DNA of 64,000 nt from Doris montereyensis (taxonomy: Eukaryota; Mollusca; Gastropoda; Nudibranchia; Dorididae). The notes beneath the pieces are model-generated. The model did not search any database and was not told the origin of the DNA. It worked only from the letters and a program-made list of their open reading frames with translations. Each line of letters begins with the position of its first letter. Position 1 is the stretch's first letter. Below are positions 48,131 through 61,086 of the stretch, piece after piece. The position numbers and the translations under genes were made by a program. The DNA is taken from positions 1-64,000 of the forward strand of contig JAXRKP010000324.1 in assembly GCA_037039925.1 (NCBI GenBank), given 5' to 3'.

Positions 48131-49830
48131 AACCCTGGCCTTGTACACGTACCGGTATAGCGAAGTAATGTTGAAAGCCTTGTATTCATTGTTCAGTTTC
48201 AGTCTGGTATTCACATGGTATATCAAGCACACAACGTAAGACGTATTCGTTGTTAGGGGGCACTATTTTCACTTTCAGTCTGGTCTGCCTTGTATTCATT
48301 GGTATACACAACGCTGAAAGCTTGTATTCGTTGTTAGGGTTGCACCTTGTATTCAGTTTCAGTAATGGTCTGAGAAAGCCTTGTATTCATTGGTATATCA
48401 CAACGCTGAAAGCCTTGTATTCATTGGCATATCAAGTAATCATGTTGAAAGTTTCAGTCTGGTCTATCAAGCAACGGCTGAAAGCCGTATTCATTGGTAT
48501 ATCAAGTAATGGTTGAAACTCATTTTGGTATATCAGTGGCTGAAAGCCTTGGCATATCAAGTAACGTTGTTAGGGGCATATCAATAATTTCACCTTGGCA
48601 TATCAAATCATGGTAATCATTGGCAATCAAGGCTGAAAGCACTCATGTTCAGTTGGCATATCAAGTAATGGCTGAAAGCCTTGGCGAATACACAAGTAAG
48701 TTGAAAGCCTTGTTAGGGGCACTCATGTAGTTTCATGGTCTGAAAGTATTCATTGGCATATCCAAGTAAGGGGCACTCATGTTCAGTTTCAGTTGGTCTA
48801 TGGCAAAGCAACGTAAAGGATATCGTTGTTAGGGGCACTCATGTTCATTCAATGTATATCAAGTAATGGCTGAAAGCCTTGTATTCATTAAGTACACAAA
48901 TACTTATCAAGACGAGAAGTTCACAGATTTGTATATCAAATAATGATAGGATTCCCTTGAAAGCCTTGAAAGCCTTGGCATATCAAGTAATGGCTGAAAG
49001 CCTTGGCATATCAAGTAATGGCTGAAAGTATTCTTGGCATATCAAGTAATGATTGAAAGCCTGGCATATCAAGTAATGGCTGAAAGCCCGGCATATCAAG
49101 TAATGGCTGAAAGTCTTATATCAAGTAATGGCTGAAAGCCTTGGCATATCAAGTAATGGCTGAAAGCCTTGGCATATCAAGTAATGGCTGAAAGCCTTGG
49201 TATATCAAGTAATGGGGATGAAAGCCTTGGCACATCAAGTAATGGCTGAAAGCCTTGGCATATCAAGTAATGGTTGAAAGCCTTGTATTCATTGGTATAT
49301 CAAGTAATGGCTGAAAGCCTGTATTCATTGGTATATCAAGTAATGGCTGCCTTGGTATATCAAGTAAATGAAAGTATTCATTGTATAATATCAAGTAATG
49401 GCTGGAAAGCCTTGGTCATTGGCATATCAAGTAACGGATGAAAGCCTTGGTATATCAAGTAATGGCTGAAAGCCTTGGTATATCAAATAATGGCTGAAAG
49501 CTTTGTATTCATTGGTATATCAAATAATGGCTGAAAGCCTTGTATTCATTGGTATATCAAATAATGGCTGAAAGCCTTGTATTCATTGGCATATCAAATA
49601 ATGGTTGAAAGCCTTGTATTCATTGGTATATCAAATAATGGCTGAAAGCCTTGTATTCATTGGCATATCAAGTAATGGTTGAAAGCCTTGTATTCATTGG
49701 TATATCAAGTAATGGCTGAAAGCCTTGTATTCATTGGTATATCAAGTAATGGCTGAAAGCCTTGTATTCATTGGTATATCAAGTAATGATTGAAAGCCTT
49801 GTATTCATTGGTATATCAAGTAATGGCTCG
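48130..49830. repeat. Sat8: 37-bp minisatellite with 28-bp variants
   Basis: Clean 37-bp units at 49260-49820 (for example 49506-49542) contain ggctgaaagccttgtattca and ttggtatatcaagtaat. Many copies at 48950-49260 are 28 bp because they lack the tattcattgg part. The left third is mixed with Sat6 words. No coding potential. Confidence 0.93.
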
Positions 49831-49910
49831 AGCAGCACCCAGGCCTAGTTGGTCTACCTTTGGTCGAGGCTAACACTTTGCCGCTGGACTAACAGTCCCC
49901 CATTGACATG
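49830..49910 (-). mobile_element. SINE head fragment, tRNA-like
   Basis: The minus strand of about 49880-49900 gives ctgttagtccagcggcaa, similar to the A-box-like taGTCCAGAGT of the SINE at 57895-58195. It marks the right edge of the composite block. Short and tentative. Confidence 0.4.
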
Positions 49911-52900
49911 TAATTGAATATACACACAAGCTGAAACATCCCGACACACACATATATATGTACATTCATGCACACAATGAAATTAAGCCATAAGAAGAAG
50001 TCAGGCATGATGACCAAAAAAACAAAACAAAACTCTGGGGTAATTATTTTTCGCAAAAAGTTTTATTATAGAGCCAAGGTATGCTTTTCATTAAAATAAC
50101 AGAATCAGGCAAGAGATTCACAATATTATTGGCTGCACAATGTTAAGGACTTCATAAACAACAATCACATATTTGCTAACTTCACATGACAGTGTTTGTG
50201 TGTAAGTGTAAGAAACTAATATAATATATCTAAGTTAAAGTTATAATTAAAGGCAATCTCAGTCTCGAACATGAGATCTTACTACTACAAAGTGAAAAAA
50301 GGAGGGGGGGGGGAGGAGGAGGAGGAGAGGAGTAACTTGTTCCTGACACAAAGAAAAAAGGTAACAACACTAGGCAGATCTATTCAAATTTTTGTGACTG
50401 GCAAGTTGAAAATGGTGGTGAGAGTCACGTTTGGGTTCCAACGATTCAGCATGTTAATGCTACCATCATAACATAATAACAAAGGATGGCTAAATCAATT
50501 AATTGCGTACAGTACAAGAAGTTTGTCAGTCAATAGTAAGATTAAGAACAGTTCCCCACATAACTGGTAAGTCTTAACTTGTTGCAAATAAACACTTCAA
50601 CTTCAACAAACTCTTAAGAATTTATAAAAGCACCCACGAGTCAACTGGCAACACAGTAAAGTAAAAAATACACATATATATCAATATCAGTATTGTGTAG
50701 ATATATATTATATTTCAATATTATTAAATAGATCTTCCCAAACACACCAGAAGCATCAGATGATATCATATAAATGTGGGTTAAAGTTGTAGTGGAGAAT
50801 ATGAGAATACTAAGACGGGGAAAAGGGAATGGTCAACAAGAGTGGAGAGCCTGTCATGCCCAATCAACATCACAACAAACGATTGATTCTCAATAGAAAA
50901 GCAAGTTACTTGAGTTACATGAAGTTGGCAAACCCAGTAAAGTAGGACAATCACATTTAAACCCTGTTCTACACCCCCCCCCCCCACCTTTTTACATGTG
51001 TAAGGATCTGACACTAAACAAAAACAAAGAAATATCTCTTTACCGCCACCTGCCAATGATTTGTCATTACCATCCTTCATGTTTACAACTACCATAAAAA
51101 TACAACTCCTACTTCTACTGCCACCGTGCACCACCATCCCCTTCTCCCAAAATGATGCAAGGGGGTAGAATAGTAAAAGTAGAATGTAGACTAGCTTGGT
51201 CACAGATCAACACTGCACACAAACAAGGATCATTGCCATTTCCTATTATAATAAAAAATGACACTATTGCCACAAGGCTTCTTTTCATCTTTAAGACAAT
51301 GAGAGCATTGAAGGGGTTTGTTGTGTTGTCCACTGTTTGGGCCTAGGTCAGATGAATGAATAGCCAACACAGCAAACCTGTCTCAGCGATGTAAGTAATA
51401 ATGGCTATCTGTTACTGGCCTCAGCTATCTGAGGTTAGACAGGGGTCGATGACGATAGTTGCTGTTTCACAGGCTCTCCAAAGCTCAAACCATCCACGTC
51501 CAATTTCAGTTTTAGAGAAGAGAATTACCTCCACCAATGCTAACACTAACAACAGTCATTTACCCATAGTTCTTTTGGCTTTCGTTCTCACTGATTTCCA
51601 TGTTAATATGTTAGCCAGACATTGTTGGGGTAAAATATCACAAAACACAAGGAGGAAAGGAGGACCACACAACAGCCCACGGCCATTTGTCTTGACAAAG
51701 CTCATGAGGAAATAGGATGATCATGGGACTCAATGAAGAAAGCCCAAAGTTTTGTTGGTTTTCATACAAGCTGGGAAAAAAGCCACTTGTATTCTACTAT
51801 AAGTCAACCAAAATAAATAATATCCATACCCAGACTTGAACCTCCCATCCCAGCAGCCTAGTGCACAGAAAAATAAAAAAGGAGAGAACAAAACAACACC
51901 AAACAACTACTGGTGTAGAGTTGTAGAGAGAAATCTAACACTAACACTAATATTTTAGAAACCAAATTCCCCATCAACAAGATTAACCTTAGACAAAGAG
52001 AATTTAATACATGGTATGTAATTACATTACTACTACTATTAGACCGTAACTTTTTACAAAATCTACAAAAGCCTTTAGGGCCAATGTTCAGTGATACCGC
52101 TAGTGATAGTAATAGTATTACTGTCATTGTAATTTGTTTCTTTCATTGAAATTGTCCCCATCCACCAATGCAGTGATGTCAGGGGTAATTAATAGGAAAC
52201 AGTAAGTGAAAGAAAGCAGTAGAACCTACCAGTATCACTTGCCAACCAGTACTGTAAACTGTTAACAGAAAAAAACAAGAGAAGAATGAAGATGGGAGAG
52301 AGACTGACAGACAGTCTGGCTGATTGGTAGCCAGAGAAACACACATAAAGGCTCTCGCTGTCTCACTCTCATATCCTCATCTCCACTAACCAAAGACGAT
52401 AGGACCTCGACCTGTGTGTGTCAGAGTGTCAGTATCATTTCATTCACACTAAAATGTTTGTTTTTTTGTACGCTGAATAAGTGAATAGAAAAAGGAAATA
52501 ATTTAATTGAAATCTTCAAAACTACTTCAAGTTCTATGTAAAATAATATGGTAAGTGTAAGGAAGAAAAAAAAAAGGGGGGGGTGAGGGGGGCAGAGAGA
52601 GAGAGAGGCAAACATGAAACAACAATGATTGGAAAGGAATGAATTGTATGCCCAAACAACCACAAACTGTAAATCATGGAAAAGTTGCAATACATGGAAA
52701 AGAAAAACAAAACCAACTTTAGCTTTAAAACTAGTTTTAAACACATGATACAATGAAGATAATTTTTCATTGACATGAAGAAATAAGACAAAAAAACATT
52801 ACTTAAATCAATCACTGCAATATTCATGTCAGCATATTACGTGGGATGGTTCTAGTCAAGTGAGAAAGAGACATCTTATAATCATAATGAAAGAAAGGGA

Positions 52901-55900
52901 GAGAACTCAGAAAGAACTGGCTAAGACTGGCACAGACAGTGGCAAGCGACAGAGAAAGCTAGCCATGTCATGTACTTGGCCAAAGGCGTCTCGTCTCCTT
53001 TTTGTCACATAATATACTTACACTAGAGTCAGATCTTGAAAAAGAAAAACATGGACATCGAAATAAAGGGATGTACCAGATCAGATCTTTTCACAAGTAA
53101 AGATCAAACCGAGTATTATGTCTATGGAGATTTTCAGTGAACAAAATAAGCACAATTGATATTATTACCAGTACCCCGGCACGTTTCCCCCACACACATG
53201 CAAGAGATGTTGGTTGACAGATATAAAAACAACAACAGGAGTATTAGGAGGTAAGACCTATAAGATAGCACCTGGCTAGTATGAATGAGTACCATGCTGA
53301 AAACACTCTATGAAAGATCAATCTTTTCACTTCTTTCTTGAAGGCCAAAATATCAAAAGAGACTTGACTTCCATCTGGGCGTCCTCACCTCGATGATCAA
53401 ATTGATAGTCTACAAGAATAAGACTGAAGGTCAAAAAAGATGGCTGCCTTCGGAACGTTTGAAAGGTTTTCATCTAGCACTCCAGCATTTCCATCTTGTT
53501 AGCGTGAAATGTTTTGCGAGACAGGTGACGACAAATTATGGCAGTGTGTGCCGTAAATTAACAGACCAGGCTAAATATAACGACACGAGTAACTTTCCTT
53601 TTTATAGAAGAGAGCTGATATCTCTTCCCTTACAAGTGCCCAGGCAAAGACCACGCTCCCACACTGAGCTTCTAAAAATAAAATGATTAGTTAGAAAGCA
53701 ACTTGCCAGTTCACTTCAACCATGGTGAGGTATTCACTATTGGCTGTGTTTCTCCAGACACCGGTCCGTATAGCCACTCCAATTACTATAAGTATAAGTA
53801 AAAAAAACTAAACTATAAGCTATACAATTAGTATTCATGCAATGTAAAGAAAAAACGAAACTAGGAAAAGTCAAATTTTCTTTGTAAAATTAAAATGCAA
53901 ATTATACCAGACCATTCAGTTTGACTTTCGGACAGAAACAGAGCAGGTCTACGACACCAATGTCACCAAGAAATAAGCATTATAAATTTTAAAAACCCAC
54001 TAAAAAAAACAAAACAAAACAAAGCCTGACAATCACTCTGTTGAAAAATTACAAAATCATGAACTATGATGTGCAACTTGTGCAAGACACAAGCTTTTCA
54101 ATTTTTCATTGAAATGTCACTACATCGCAAATCTCATCACCATGCACAAGTAAGAACAAGTTAGGTTGATAATCATGTCTTGACAGCACAGCACCTTCCA
54201 CTTCAGTAACGGAAAATGAAAGCAAAAAATGTCAATACGTCATTGAGACTACGCTTAGGCATAATTTTCCATGCAATTCTTCAAACAAAGGTAGTGAAGA
54301 TGTGATAATGACATGTGGTATAGACGGATTCACATACGTTCATCCAAAGGTCAACTTCGTGACTTCCCCCTCCAGTGTCAGACTCATGACAAGACAAAAC
54401 GACCCCACAATGGCTTTTATCCTCTTTTGGTCAAAGACCCAAACACAAACACAGCCATGCATGATGCATGCACACAACAAAGGGAATGTATTTCCACACA
54501 TCAGCCATGTAAAAGTGATGGTATGAAGCATTCCAATTCCACCTGGAGACTCAGCCAAACTCAAAGTAAAGGGAGAGAGCAGAGCCAAAGACGCCACCAG
54601 TGATGGCGGGTGGGGGGGGGAGACTACATGGCCAGTTTTGCTTTTTATTTTATAAATGATATCAATAGACAATATTATAAAATCTGTAGAATGAAAATCC
54701 CAGCCTATATTAGAACAAATTCTCCTGGGTCATATTGTCACGTATGAAAGGAGGTATACTCTGACAGTTACTTGTGGATTAAGAAAACGTGACATTTCTT
54801 GTATGTATGAAAGACAAAAACAAAAAAAAAACCCAAAAGAGTTTGAACAAAAAACAACTTGGCAACTGCTAATTTGTGACAAACTGAGGATGACTTTTCT
54901 CTCTCTTTAGAGTCCTAGTTCTGGTTTATGCCACTTACGTCTTTCATTTCAGTCTGCTTGATTATACTATAGGCCTGGCTGTGTCAAATGTGGAGAAAGA
55001 GGACAAAAACCTCTCAACAAATGAGTGGCAAGGCTTGGTCCGTTTGTAAACATGGAAAACGTTTCAATGGAGCTGAAAATATCTTCAGGAGTTAATTCTA
55101 ATATGGACTTACTGCAAGGCTGTGCCAGCCAGACTCTGATTAAAGTTAAAGTGCCTTGAAATCATGAAAAGACAAATAGCTGATAAAACACAAAATATGA
55201 ACTTGATACATTGGAAGAATAAACATGGTTATGTTAAAGACAAAAACAAAAAAAAATTAAAAATTTAAAAACAGCAAAAAAAACATATATTAATAACTCC
55301 CACAAAAAAATAATAATTTGACAGCACTTACGACTATAGGGAAAGAATTTTCAAGAAGCAAGACGGACTTACAAGTTAATTAAATCCATACAAAGAGATG
55401 GTTTACAGTACACTCAATCATATGTCCAATGGGGGAGAACAATTCAAAAATTTTGAAACTCACCATTTGGAAATATTTGATACTGCGTTCTACACTTGAA
55501 AACAGCAACAATGCAAGTAGTAATAATTTTGATGAACCAAAGCTAATATCCTCCTTAGACAAGTTAGAATGACCGTCTTCACATAAATCTATTTTAGGCA
55601 AAACTTCATGAAATAGAGCCATGTCCAAAAAAAAAGTTTAAAAAATGACAATTACTACAAATGATACTTGAATGGATCTCAGATCTCAGTAGAGTGAAGC
55701 ATTTAAAGCATCTTTTGGAAAAAAAGTCACTTGTAGCACACGATTCAAATTCATTGTCAACAGCATGGTCACAAAAAGACAACCCACCCACAAAGAAAAA
55801 CACAACTTACAACATTACAACCATGAAGCTGATATAAACTATTTTCCTCTTCTACGCCCCACAAATCACATTGAAGTTGAAACTATGATGGAAGTGGAAG

Positions 55901-56833
55901 CCTACATCACCATTATAATCACAGTATTGAACTTAGAAAAGTCTCTTTGAATAAAAAAGTATGTCAGGATGTTAAGCAAAAACCTCTTGAAACCAGAGGA
56001 GTTAAAGCTGTACATGTCGTGCAAAAACTCCAACTTATTCTATTTAGATAAACATCTTATACACAAAATTGTAACTTATTCTATTTAGATAAACATCTTA
56101 TACTCAAAGTTGTAACTTATTCTTTTTAGATGAACATCTCATTCTCAAAGACTGACACATGCAAAGAGAAACAAAAAATGACCACACTCGCCTCCCCCCA
56201 CTGCATGTGTAACAAAAAAAACAAAACAAAAAATGCAAGGAATCTATAATATGTTTGGTAAAAGTAATATTTGAAACCATTCAAATTTCTTTCTTCCAAT
56301 AATCCCAACACCATTCAGTTGTCCCAAAAGATCAACCATCTTTTCTAATTTCTGAACATTCTTTTTATAAAGGTAAAAATGTCATTTTACAAAGACAAAC
56401 ATTTTTCTGACTTCCAGATTAAGAAAAAAAGAAAGAAAAAGAAAATGAACAAATTATTAACTAGCGGACAATTGTGAAGGACTTCTAAAGGACCGCGACA
56501 CAAACTAAAGGGAGAAATGTTGCACATCGCATTCTTCCTTGGACTACCAAGCACATCATTGCAGGTCTCAATCTTTCTGTCATGATTCTTATCTGACTTA
56601 ATTGAATTTGCTTCCAACTATCAAGCTTCTTTCTTTCTCTTTCTTTCTCCTTCTCCTTTTTCTCTCTCTCTCTCTCCAGAGTTGGGTGTTCTCTGTACTA
56701 CAAAAGTGATAATTTTTCACCATACCAGTGTAAACAAAAAGGTATGAAGTGAGTTAAACCTGGGTCTACAAATGATTTGGATTACTAGAGAGAGAAGGAG
56801 AATGGAGGGGCACAAGCCAGTCCTGTGTCAATG
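49911..56833. other. 6.9 kb without a recognisable gene; possible long 3' UTR of the minus-strand gene
   Basis: AT-rich, mostly non-repetitive sequence with short frames only. It contains poly-C (about 50975-50987), poly-A/poly-G (52566-52590) and a dispersed repeat copy at 52178-52255. TTTATT words (AATAAA on the minus strand) occur at several places, including near 50063 and 54645, so part of it could be a 3' UTR of the gene ending at 56834. That is inference only. Confidence 0.4.
52178..52255 (+). repeat. Dispersed short repeat, copy B
   Basis: Contains caggggtaattaataggaaa, then agaacctaccagtatcactt and gccaacc. It aligns with copy A at 31990 and the reverse complement of copy C at 61087. 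Confidence 0.65.
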
Positions 56834-57431
56834 CTAGAACGGTGGTACGTAGGAGGCAGGCGTGTGGTATGGCGCCGGGGCGTTTCCTCCTGCTGTGGGA
56901 ACGGAGTAGGCTGCCGGGTATGCAGCCACAGCTCCAAAGGGATAAGTCCTGGGGGCCTGTGTGGGCATGGTGGCCCCACCTGGAACTCCACCAGGAACCG
57001 CAGTGTAGCCGGCAGCGATCAGTGGAGCTCCTGCTTGGACTGGTGCCGAAAAGTGAGAGGGCGGAGCATTGCGAGGCGTCAGCGCCGTTTGGTAGCCAAC
57101 AGTCGGATATTGTCCTGTCGATATGTAAGCGTGGCTTGAAGTAGGGATGGTGGCGAGGCCAGCATAAGGCAGGAAGTATAAGCTGGGGACATGGCAGCGC
57201 CAAAGCCCGGGTGGCCGGGGCTGGAGACAACAGCGTAGGCCTGTGGGCCGGCCGTGTACCTGGGAGCGGCTGCTAGTCCAGGTGGCAGTCCATGCTGGGC
57301 TTGTGCATAACCAGCGGCTGCCGGCCCATATGGGCTTGGGCGGGAACATAGATATTGGCTGCTTGTTTTTCTTGATTTATTCCAGCAGGACTTCCATTAG
57401 GAGGGACCGCAGAGTAATACATCTTTCAATT
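56834..57431 (-). CDS. Exon encoding a Pro/Ala/Tyr/Gly-rich protein, two frame breaks
   Basis: The minus strand reads ttctccag, then nine bases, then ATG at 57422. Frame A encodes MYYSAVPPNGSPAGINQEKQ and continues to IYVPAQA. At about 57327-57340 (CCC/GGG runs) the sense moves to a second frame (YGPAAAGYAQAQHGLPPGLA), and at about 57168-57195 to a third (LPYAGLATIPTSSHAYISTG), which ends APYHTPASYVPPF and TAG at 56834-56836. Amino-acid bias stays the same across both breaks, and each single frame stops early, so single-base errors are likely. The joined product would be about 195 residues with no predicted signal peptide or membrane segment. The family is not recognised. The last residues vaguely recall the YSYVPPQW end of FAM168 proteins, but the His-Val-Ile-His-His motif of that family is not seen. 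Confidence 0.65.
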
Positions 57432-57894
57432 CTGGAGAATTGCAAAAATAATAACAGTACCATTAACAATGGATTTGTATTAGCATCCACTAAACTGAAA
57501 GTAAAAGAAAAAATACTCCATGGCACTTTATAGATGGCAACGTCAGTTTGTACAAACAATAGGCTATTTCAGGCATGGAACATACATTACAGCTAGTCAA
57601 AAAATATTATGATTTCAATTTCAAAACAGTAAAAATAAAATAAAATTACAGAGACAAATCAAAAGCTACTATGCCAATGCAAATAAAGTTTCTTGATCTT
57701 AAGGGGACATGAATTTGTACAGGAAATATCTATCATCTGTTTTTAATTCATTGTTTAGACAAAACATTTCTAAACGTGATTTCACCAAGACAATAGCTCA
57801 AATGCTTTCAGTTTCTTTTTGTGTGAATATTTCAAATATATGGAGGTAAGGCAGGTAAGGCAGTAAGGCAGGTAAGGCAGGAGAGGATTTGATC
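57432..57894. other. Putative intron part of the minus-strand gene
   Basis: AT-rich sequence between the coding exon and the SINE. A small tandem repeat of ggtaaggca lies at 57847-57885. No gene is seen. Confidence 0.5.
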
Positions 57895-58195
57895 TGATAT
57901 TACCCACATCCACAACTAAGGTGACCTCAGGGGTTTAGGTAGAATTTTAAATTTTGCATGGACTGCCCTGTAAGCTGCAATGGGATCTTTAACGGGCTCA
58001 GTGTTGTCATCTGCACAGGGACCTTCTTATCGGCCGTCTCCGATGGGACTAGGTGTCAATCCACCTACCTGGACCAGGGAGGATATGTTTTACTCAAAAC
58101 AACTCTAGAAAACTTTTCAACCTGTCAAGGCTTGAACCCATGACAATTTGGTTAAGACACTGACGGACTCTGGACTACCGTGTCCTCTCTACACG
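57895..58195 (-). mobile_element. tRNA-derived SINE, near full length
   Basis: On the minus strand the element starts near 58190 with ggtagtccagagtccgtcag (fits an RNA polymerase III A box), followed by atgggttcaagccttgaca (fits a B box, GGTTCRANYC). It continues into a body with ccaggtaggtggattgacac, ctagtcccatcggagacgg and aaagatcccattgcagctta, and ends near ccttagttgtggatgtgggt. Two body fragments of the same family lie at 44068-44330 and 47207-47460, so the family is dispersed in this genome. Box spacing looks tRNA-like. The SINE subfamily name is unknown to me. Confidence 0.75.
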
Positions 58196-58645
58196 TGTAG
58201 GTAAAAAAAAAGAAGATAAAATTTGGGTAAAAAAAGGATAAAATTTGGCAAAATTAGCCTTGAGATATGGCACTGGTTTCCAGTGATACTATACTGGGAT
58301 TTCCCAGCCTAAGATATAACAAGTTCCTTTGAAGCGTCATTAAAAATACCCAACTCAGGAAAAAGTCTGTTCCTCTGTGGCGTCCTTGAAAAGAAACCAA
58401 ACAAGCCAAGATAAAACCCATTCTCAAGTGAACCAAATTTCCCTCTGGGATGAAATAAAGTATTTGATTGAATCGAATCAAAGTTTTTTTTTTAGTATTA
58501 TTGGTGTCCTTAAAATCAAAATTATTACCATTGTATTACAAGAAAATTTGCACCACCCCCTCCCCATCTCACTCTGAGTGAAATTTAGCGCTTGTAGGAG
58601 GATTTATAACATACATCTTAAATTAATGCATATAAAATAACTCAC
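58196..58645. other. Putative intron, no gene seen
   Basis: AT-rich with short A runs. No further feature is supported. Confidence 0.5.
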
Positions 58646-58689
58646 ATCTTGAAGTCACTGAAAGACTTCAAAGATCAGATGGCACCTGT
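58646..58689 (-). other. Candidate 5' UTR exon of the minus-strand gene (44 bp)
   Basis: On the minus strand tttttctttcacag is followed by 44 bases and then gtgagttattt, an excellent acceptor/donor pair. Joined to the exon at 57431 it gives an in-frame TGA shortly upstream of the ATG at 57422, which would make it untranslated and support that ATG. A further possible small exon with strong splice signals lies at 62017-62048 (minus). Both are predictions from splice words only. Confidence 0.35.
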
Positions 58690-59104
58690 CTGTGAAAGAA
58701 AAAAGAATGTGATGAAATATATGTAAAATTATTTCACCCTGAATCTATACTCATCAAAAGGAACAATTACGACATTGACATCTCTGTACCCTATCTCCTC
58801 TGTAAAGGCTGAATGGGCAGCTTTGGGCTTTAGACAGTATAGTATTGATCTCCTTAAATCTGGCTGATTAAAATTTAAGAGAAAATTTGAATTGAGATAA
58901 AAGCTTTGAATATTTCTGTTTACTACTTTCTTTGGCAGTTTATTGAAACTAATTTGTACTTGAAATAGTATCGACTGCTTCTACTATCTATCCTGCCGGT
59001 TAGAGACTAAATACTACAACTAAAATTGAGTTCAAGACGTTCTCATGATTATTACTAATAATGTCATTTAAAAAGCACGCGAGATGCAGTCACATTTGTA
59101 TCTA
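58690..59104. other. AT-rich sequence, nothing recognised
   Basis: No coding frame, RNA gene or repeat that I can support. Confidence 0.5.
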
Positions 59105-60530
59105 TTATGTCACGGTGATCCTGTGGGGCCAACCATCTCCTATCAGGTACGCCCACAGGGTTGCGGATCTAGATATAGAGGTTAGCTGTGAATAACGAAT
59201 AAGCATTCGTGGATAATCTGGCGCTGGTCATAGAGGGTGGGATGGAGTTGGAAAATGGGAACTCAGCTCTAAGAAAATACCCCAACATACCCACATAAAT
59301 GACTAGCAAGTGAATCAAGGTGCCTTTGGTAGATAGATCTCGTTAGCCTGGTAAGGTAGTCTATCTAGGAGAAAAAACTCCCAATTTCAAACCATGGGCA
59401 GACAGGGCTCATTAACCTGGGAGGGTAGCCTGTCTAGGGGTGAATCTCCAAAATAAATCCTGATCCTCCTAGACAGGGGTTAGGAGTGGGGCCAGCAACC
59501 CTACCCTGCAAAAATCAGCATTGCTACAGAAACGTCAACAAAGAATCTAGTCAGGCCAACCTTGGGCACAGTTGGTGCCCTTCAATAGTGTCAGGGATGC
59601 ACACCACCTCCCTGGGACAATGGAGAGTGCAATATGAAGCCTAGCAGACCGATCCACCTTCTTAACCCAAGGAAAATCTCCAGAATTGGCACCTGGAATG
59701 TTCCTACTATGTATGAGACAGAAAAGTGCTCACAAATAGCCTCAGAATTCAGGAATTATCAACTGGATAATCTTGGAATCAGTGAAACTCATTGGATAGG
59801 ATTAGAAGAAACAAAATTGATAACCGGTGAAACTATAATTTATTCAAGAATCACTGACAACCATGCAACCCACTCTGGAGGAGATGGTTTTATGTTATCA
59901 AGAAAAACCCAAAACTCACTTATTTCATGGAAACCAATGGGACCTCGGATTATATCAGCCACTTTTAGAACCAGCAACCGGCGAATAAATCTAAATGTCA
60001 TCCAATGCTATGCCCCAACAAATGACAAGAAGGAAGATATGAAAGTAGATTTCTATGAGCAGCTCATGTAGAAGAAAAGCTGGAAGACATCAAGTCAAGG
60101 ACATTTCAATCGTAATGGGAGATTTCAACGCCAAAATAGGGATGACAACAAAGGATTTGAAGAAGTCATGGGAAAGCACGGATTAGGGACAATGAATGAA
60201 AACGGATAATCTTTTATGGACATGTGTGCAATCTACAACCTTATGATAAGAGGCAGTCTTTTCAAACATAAAAGGATACACCTTACCACTTGGATTTCAC
60301 CTGATCAAAAGACACAGAACCAAATTGACCATCTGTGTATCAACAAATGATTTAAATCCTCTCTCAGCGATGTTAAAGTTCATCGAGGACCACGACCTTG
60401 TTATAGGGAAAGTAAAATTTAGACTGAAACGATACGATACAGACACACCAACAACTATAACCAAGAGGAAATACGTTGTCAGCCTTCAAAGGAAGAAAAG
60501 AAAAAGAAGAATTTTCTCTCGCAGTTAGTG
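59105..60530 (+). mobile_element. 5' part of a LINE: 5' leader and AP-endonuclease domain, broken
   Basis: After a leader (59105-59630) a frame at 59634-60071 encodes RKISRIGTWNVPTMYETEKC, LGISETHWIGLEETKLITGE, GGDGFMLSRKTQNSLISW and INLNVIQCYAPTNDKKEDM. After breaks it continues as VMGDFNAKIG, an acidic segment, and NQIDHLCIN near 60100-60350. WN, the SETHW motif, the GDFN motif and the final DH pair are hallmarks of the APE-type endonuclease at the start of non-LTR ORF2. Stops and frameshifts (60069, ~60210, ~60350) show it is dead. Recognisable sequence ends near 60530 with no reverse transcriptase. Its nucleotide style suits the same group as the tail at 20066-20335. Confidence 0.85.
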
Positions 60531-61086
60531 TTCTGTGCCTCATCTACTTCTCTTACCTCGGGCACAACACACACGACTCAAGGGGAATCGTTACATTTTG
60601 TTTGTTTGTTGTTTTTTTTAATACGTATTTTGCCTCATTTACGATTGGGTCTGCCTTTAATATGCTTTCCTCTCTATTTCAAGTGGTTGAAGTCTGTGCA
60701 TGCCTGGAATTCCCGCTGCGTGCTTTCTTTGACACCAACTAGACCTATAACTTTAATGAAGACACAATCTCTCTCTCTCTCTCTCTCATCCTCCTCTCTC
60801 TACTCTCTCCTTTTTCCTCTCTCAGACACATGCATACATACACTCACATACAAGAATTTAGGTAGAGCATCCTGATCAATGCAGACACCAGTACAATAGT
60901 ATTGTATCATAATATTATTCCAGGTCGGCCTCTTACTATTACTACTACATAAGTATTGATTTTTTACAATGTCGCGTCACTTTAGCGCTGTTCACATACT
61001 CTTGGTAGAAAGTTCTGGGCTTGACTTGAACTAAGGAAATGAGGCTACTTTGATTTTAGCTGACAATGTATAATATCTGAGACTCC
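60531..61086. other. No gene; short CT microsatellite at 60768-60825
   Basis: Two overlapping frames (60476-60742, 60528-60875) share no features of a known protein and one runs through the CT repeat. They are left uncalled. Confidence 0.5.

Larger units (their letters stand above)
42080..49830. repeat. Composite repeat block: five minisatellites, SINE fragments and relic modules in a ~3 kb higher-order order
   Basis: Module X (42080-42270) recurs at 44915-45140. Sat7 follows at 42270-43100 and 45150-46300. Sat5 follows at 43430-43860 and 46510-47030. Module Y lies at 43930-44065 and 47050-47205, a SINE at 44068-44330 and 47207-47460, module Z at 44340-44600 and 47470-47790, and Sat6 at 44620-44900 and 47795-48130. 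The order is the same in both halves. Offsets between matching modules are about 2.8-3.2 kb. The first half is interrupted throughout by short Sat4 words (gaaagcctgttcagaccaca). Sat8 follows the second half. None of the many 60-180 codon frames here is a convincing gene. Confidence 0.8.

Noticed and set aside
53393..53686. 97-codon frame with mixed composition
   Set aside because: No recognised motif, no splice or promoter context and AT-rich surroundings. Length is within chance expectation.
56834..57431. Assignment to FAM168
   Set aside because: Only the final YVPP-type residues and the general Pro/Tyr composition agree. The conserved MNPVYSP start and His-rich central motif are absent.
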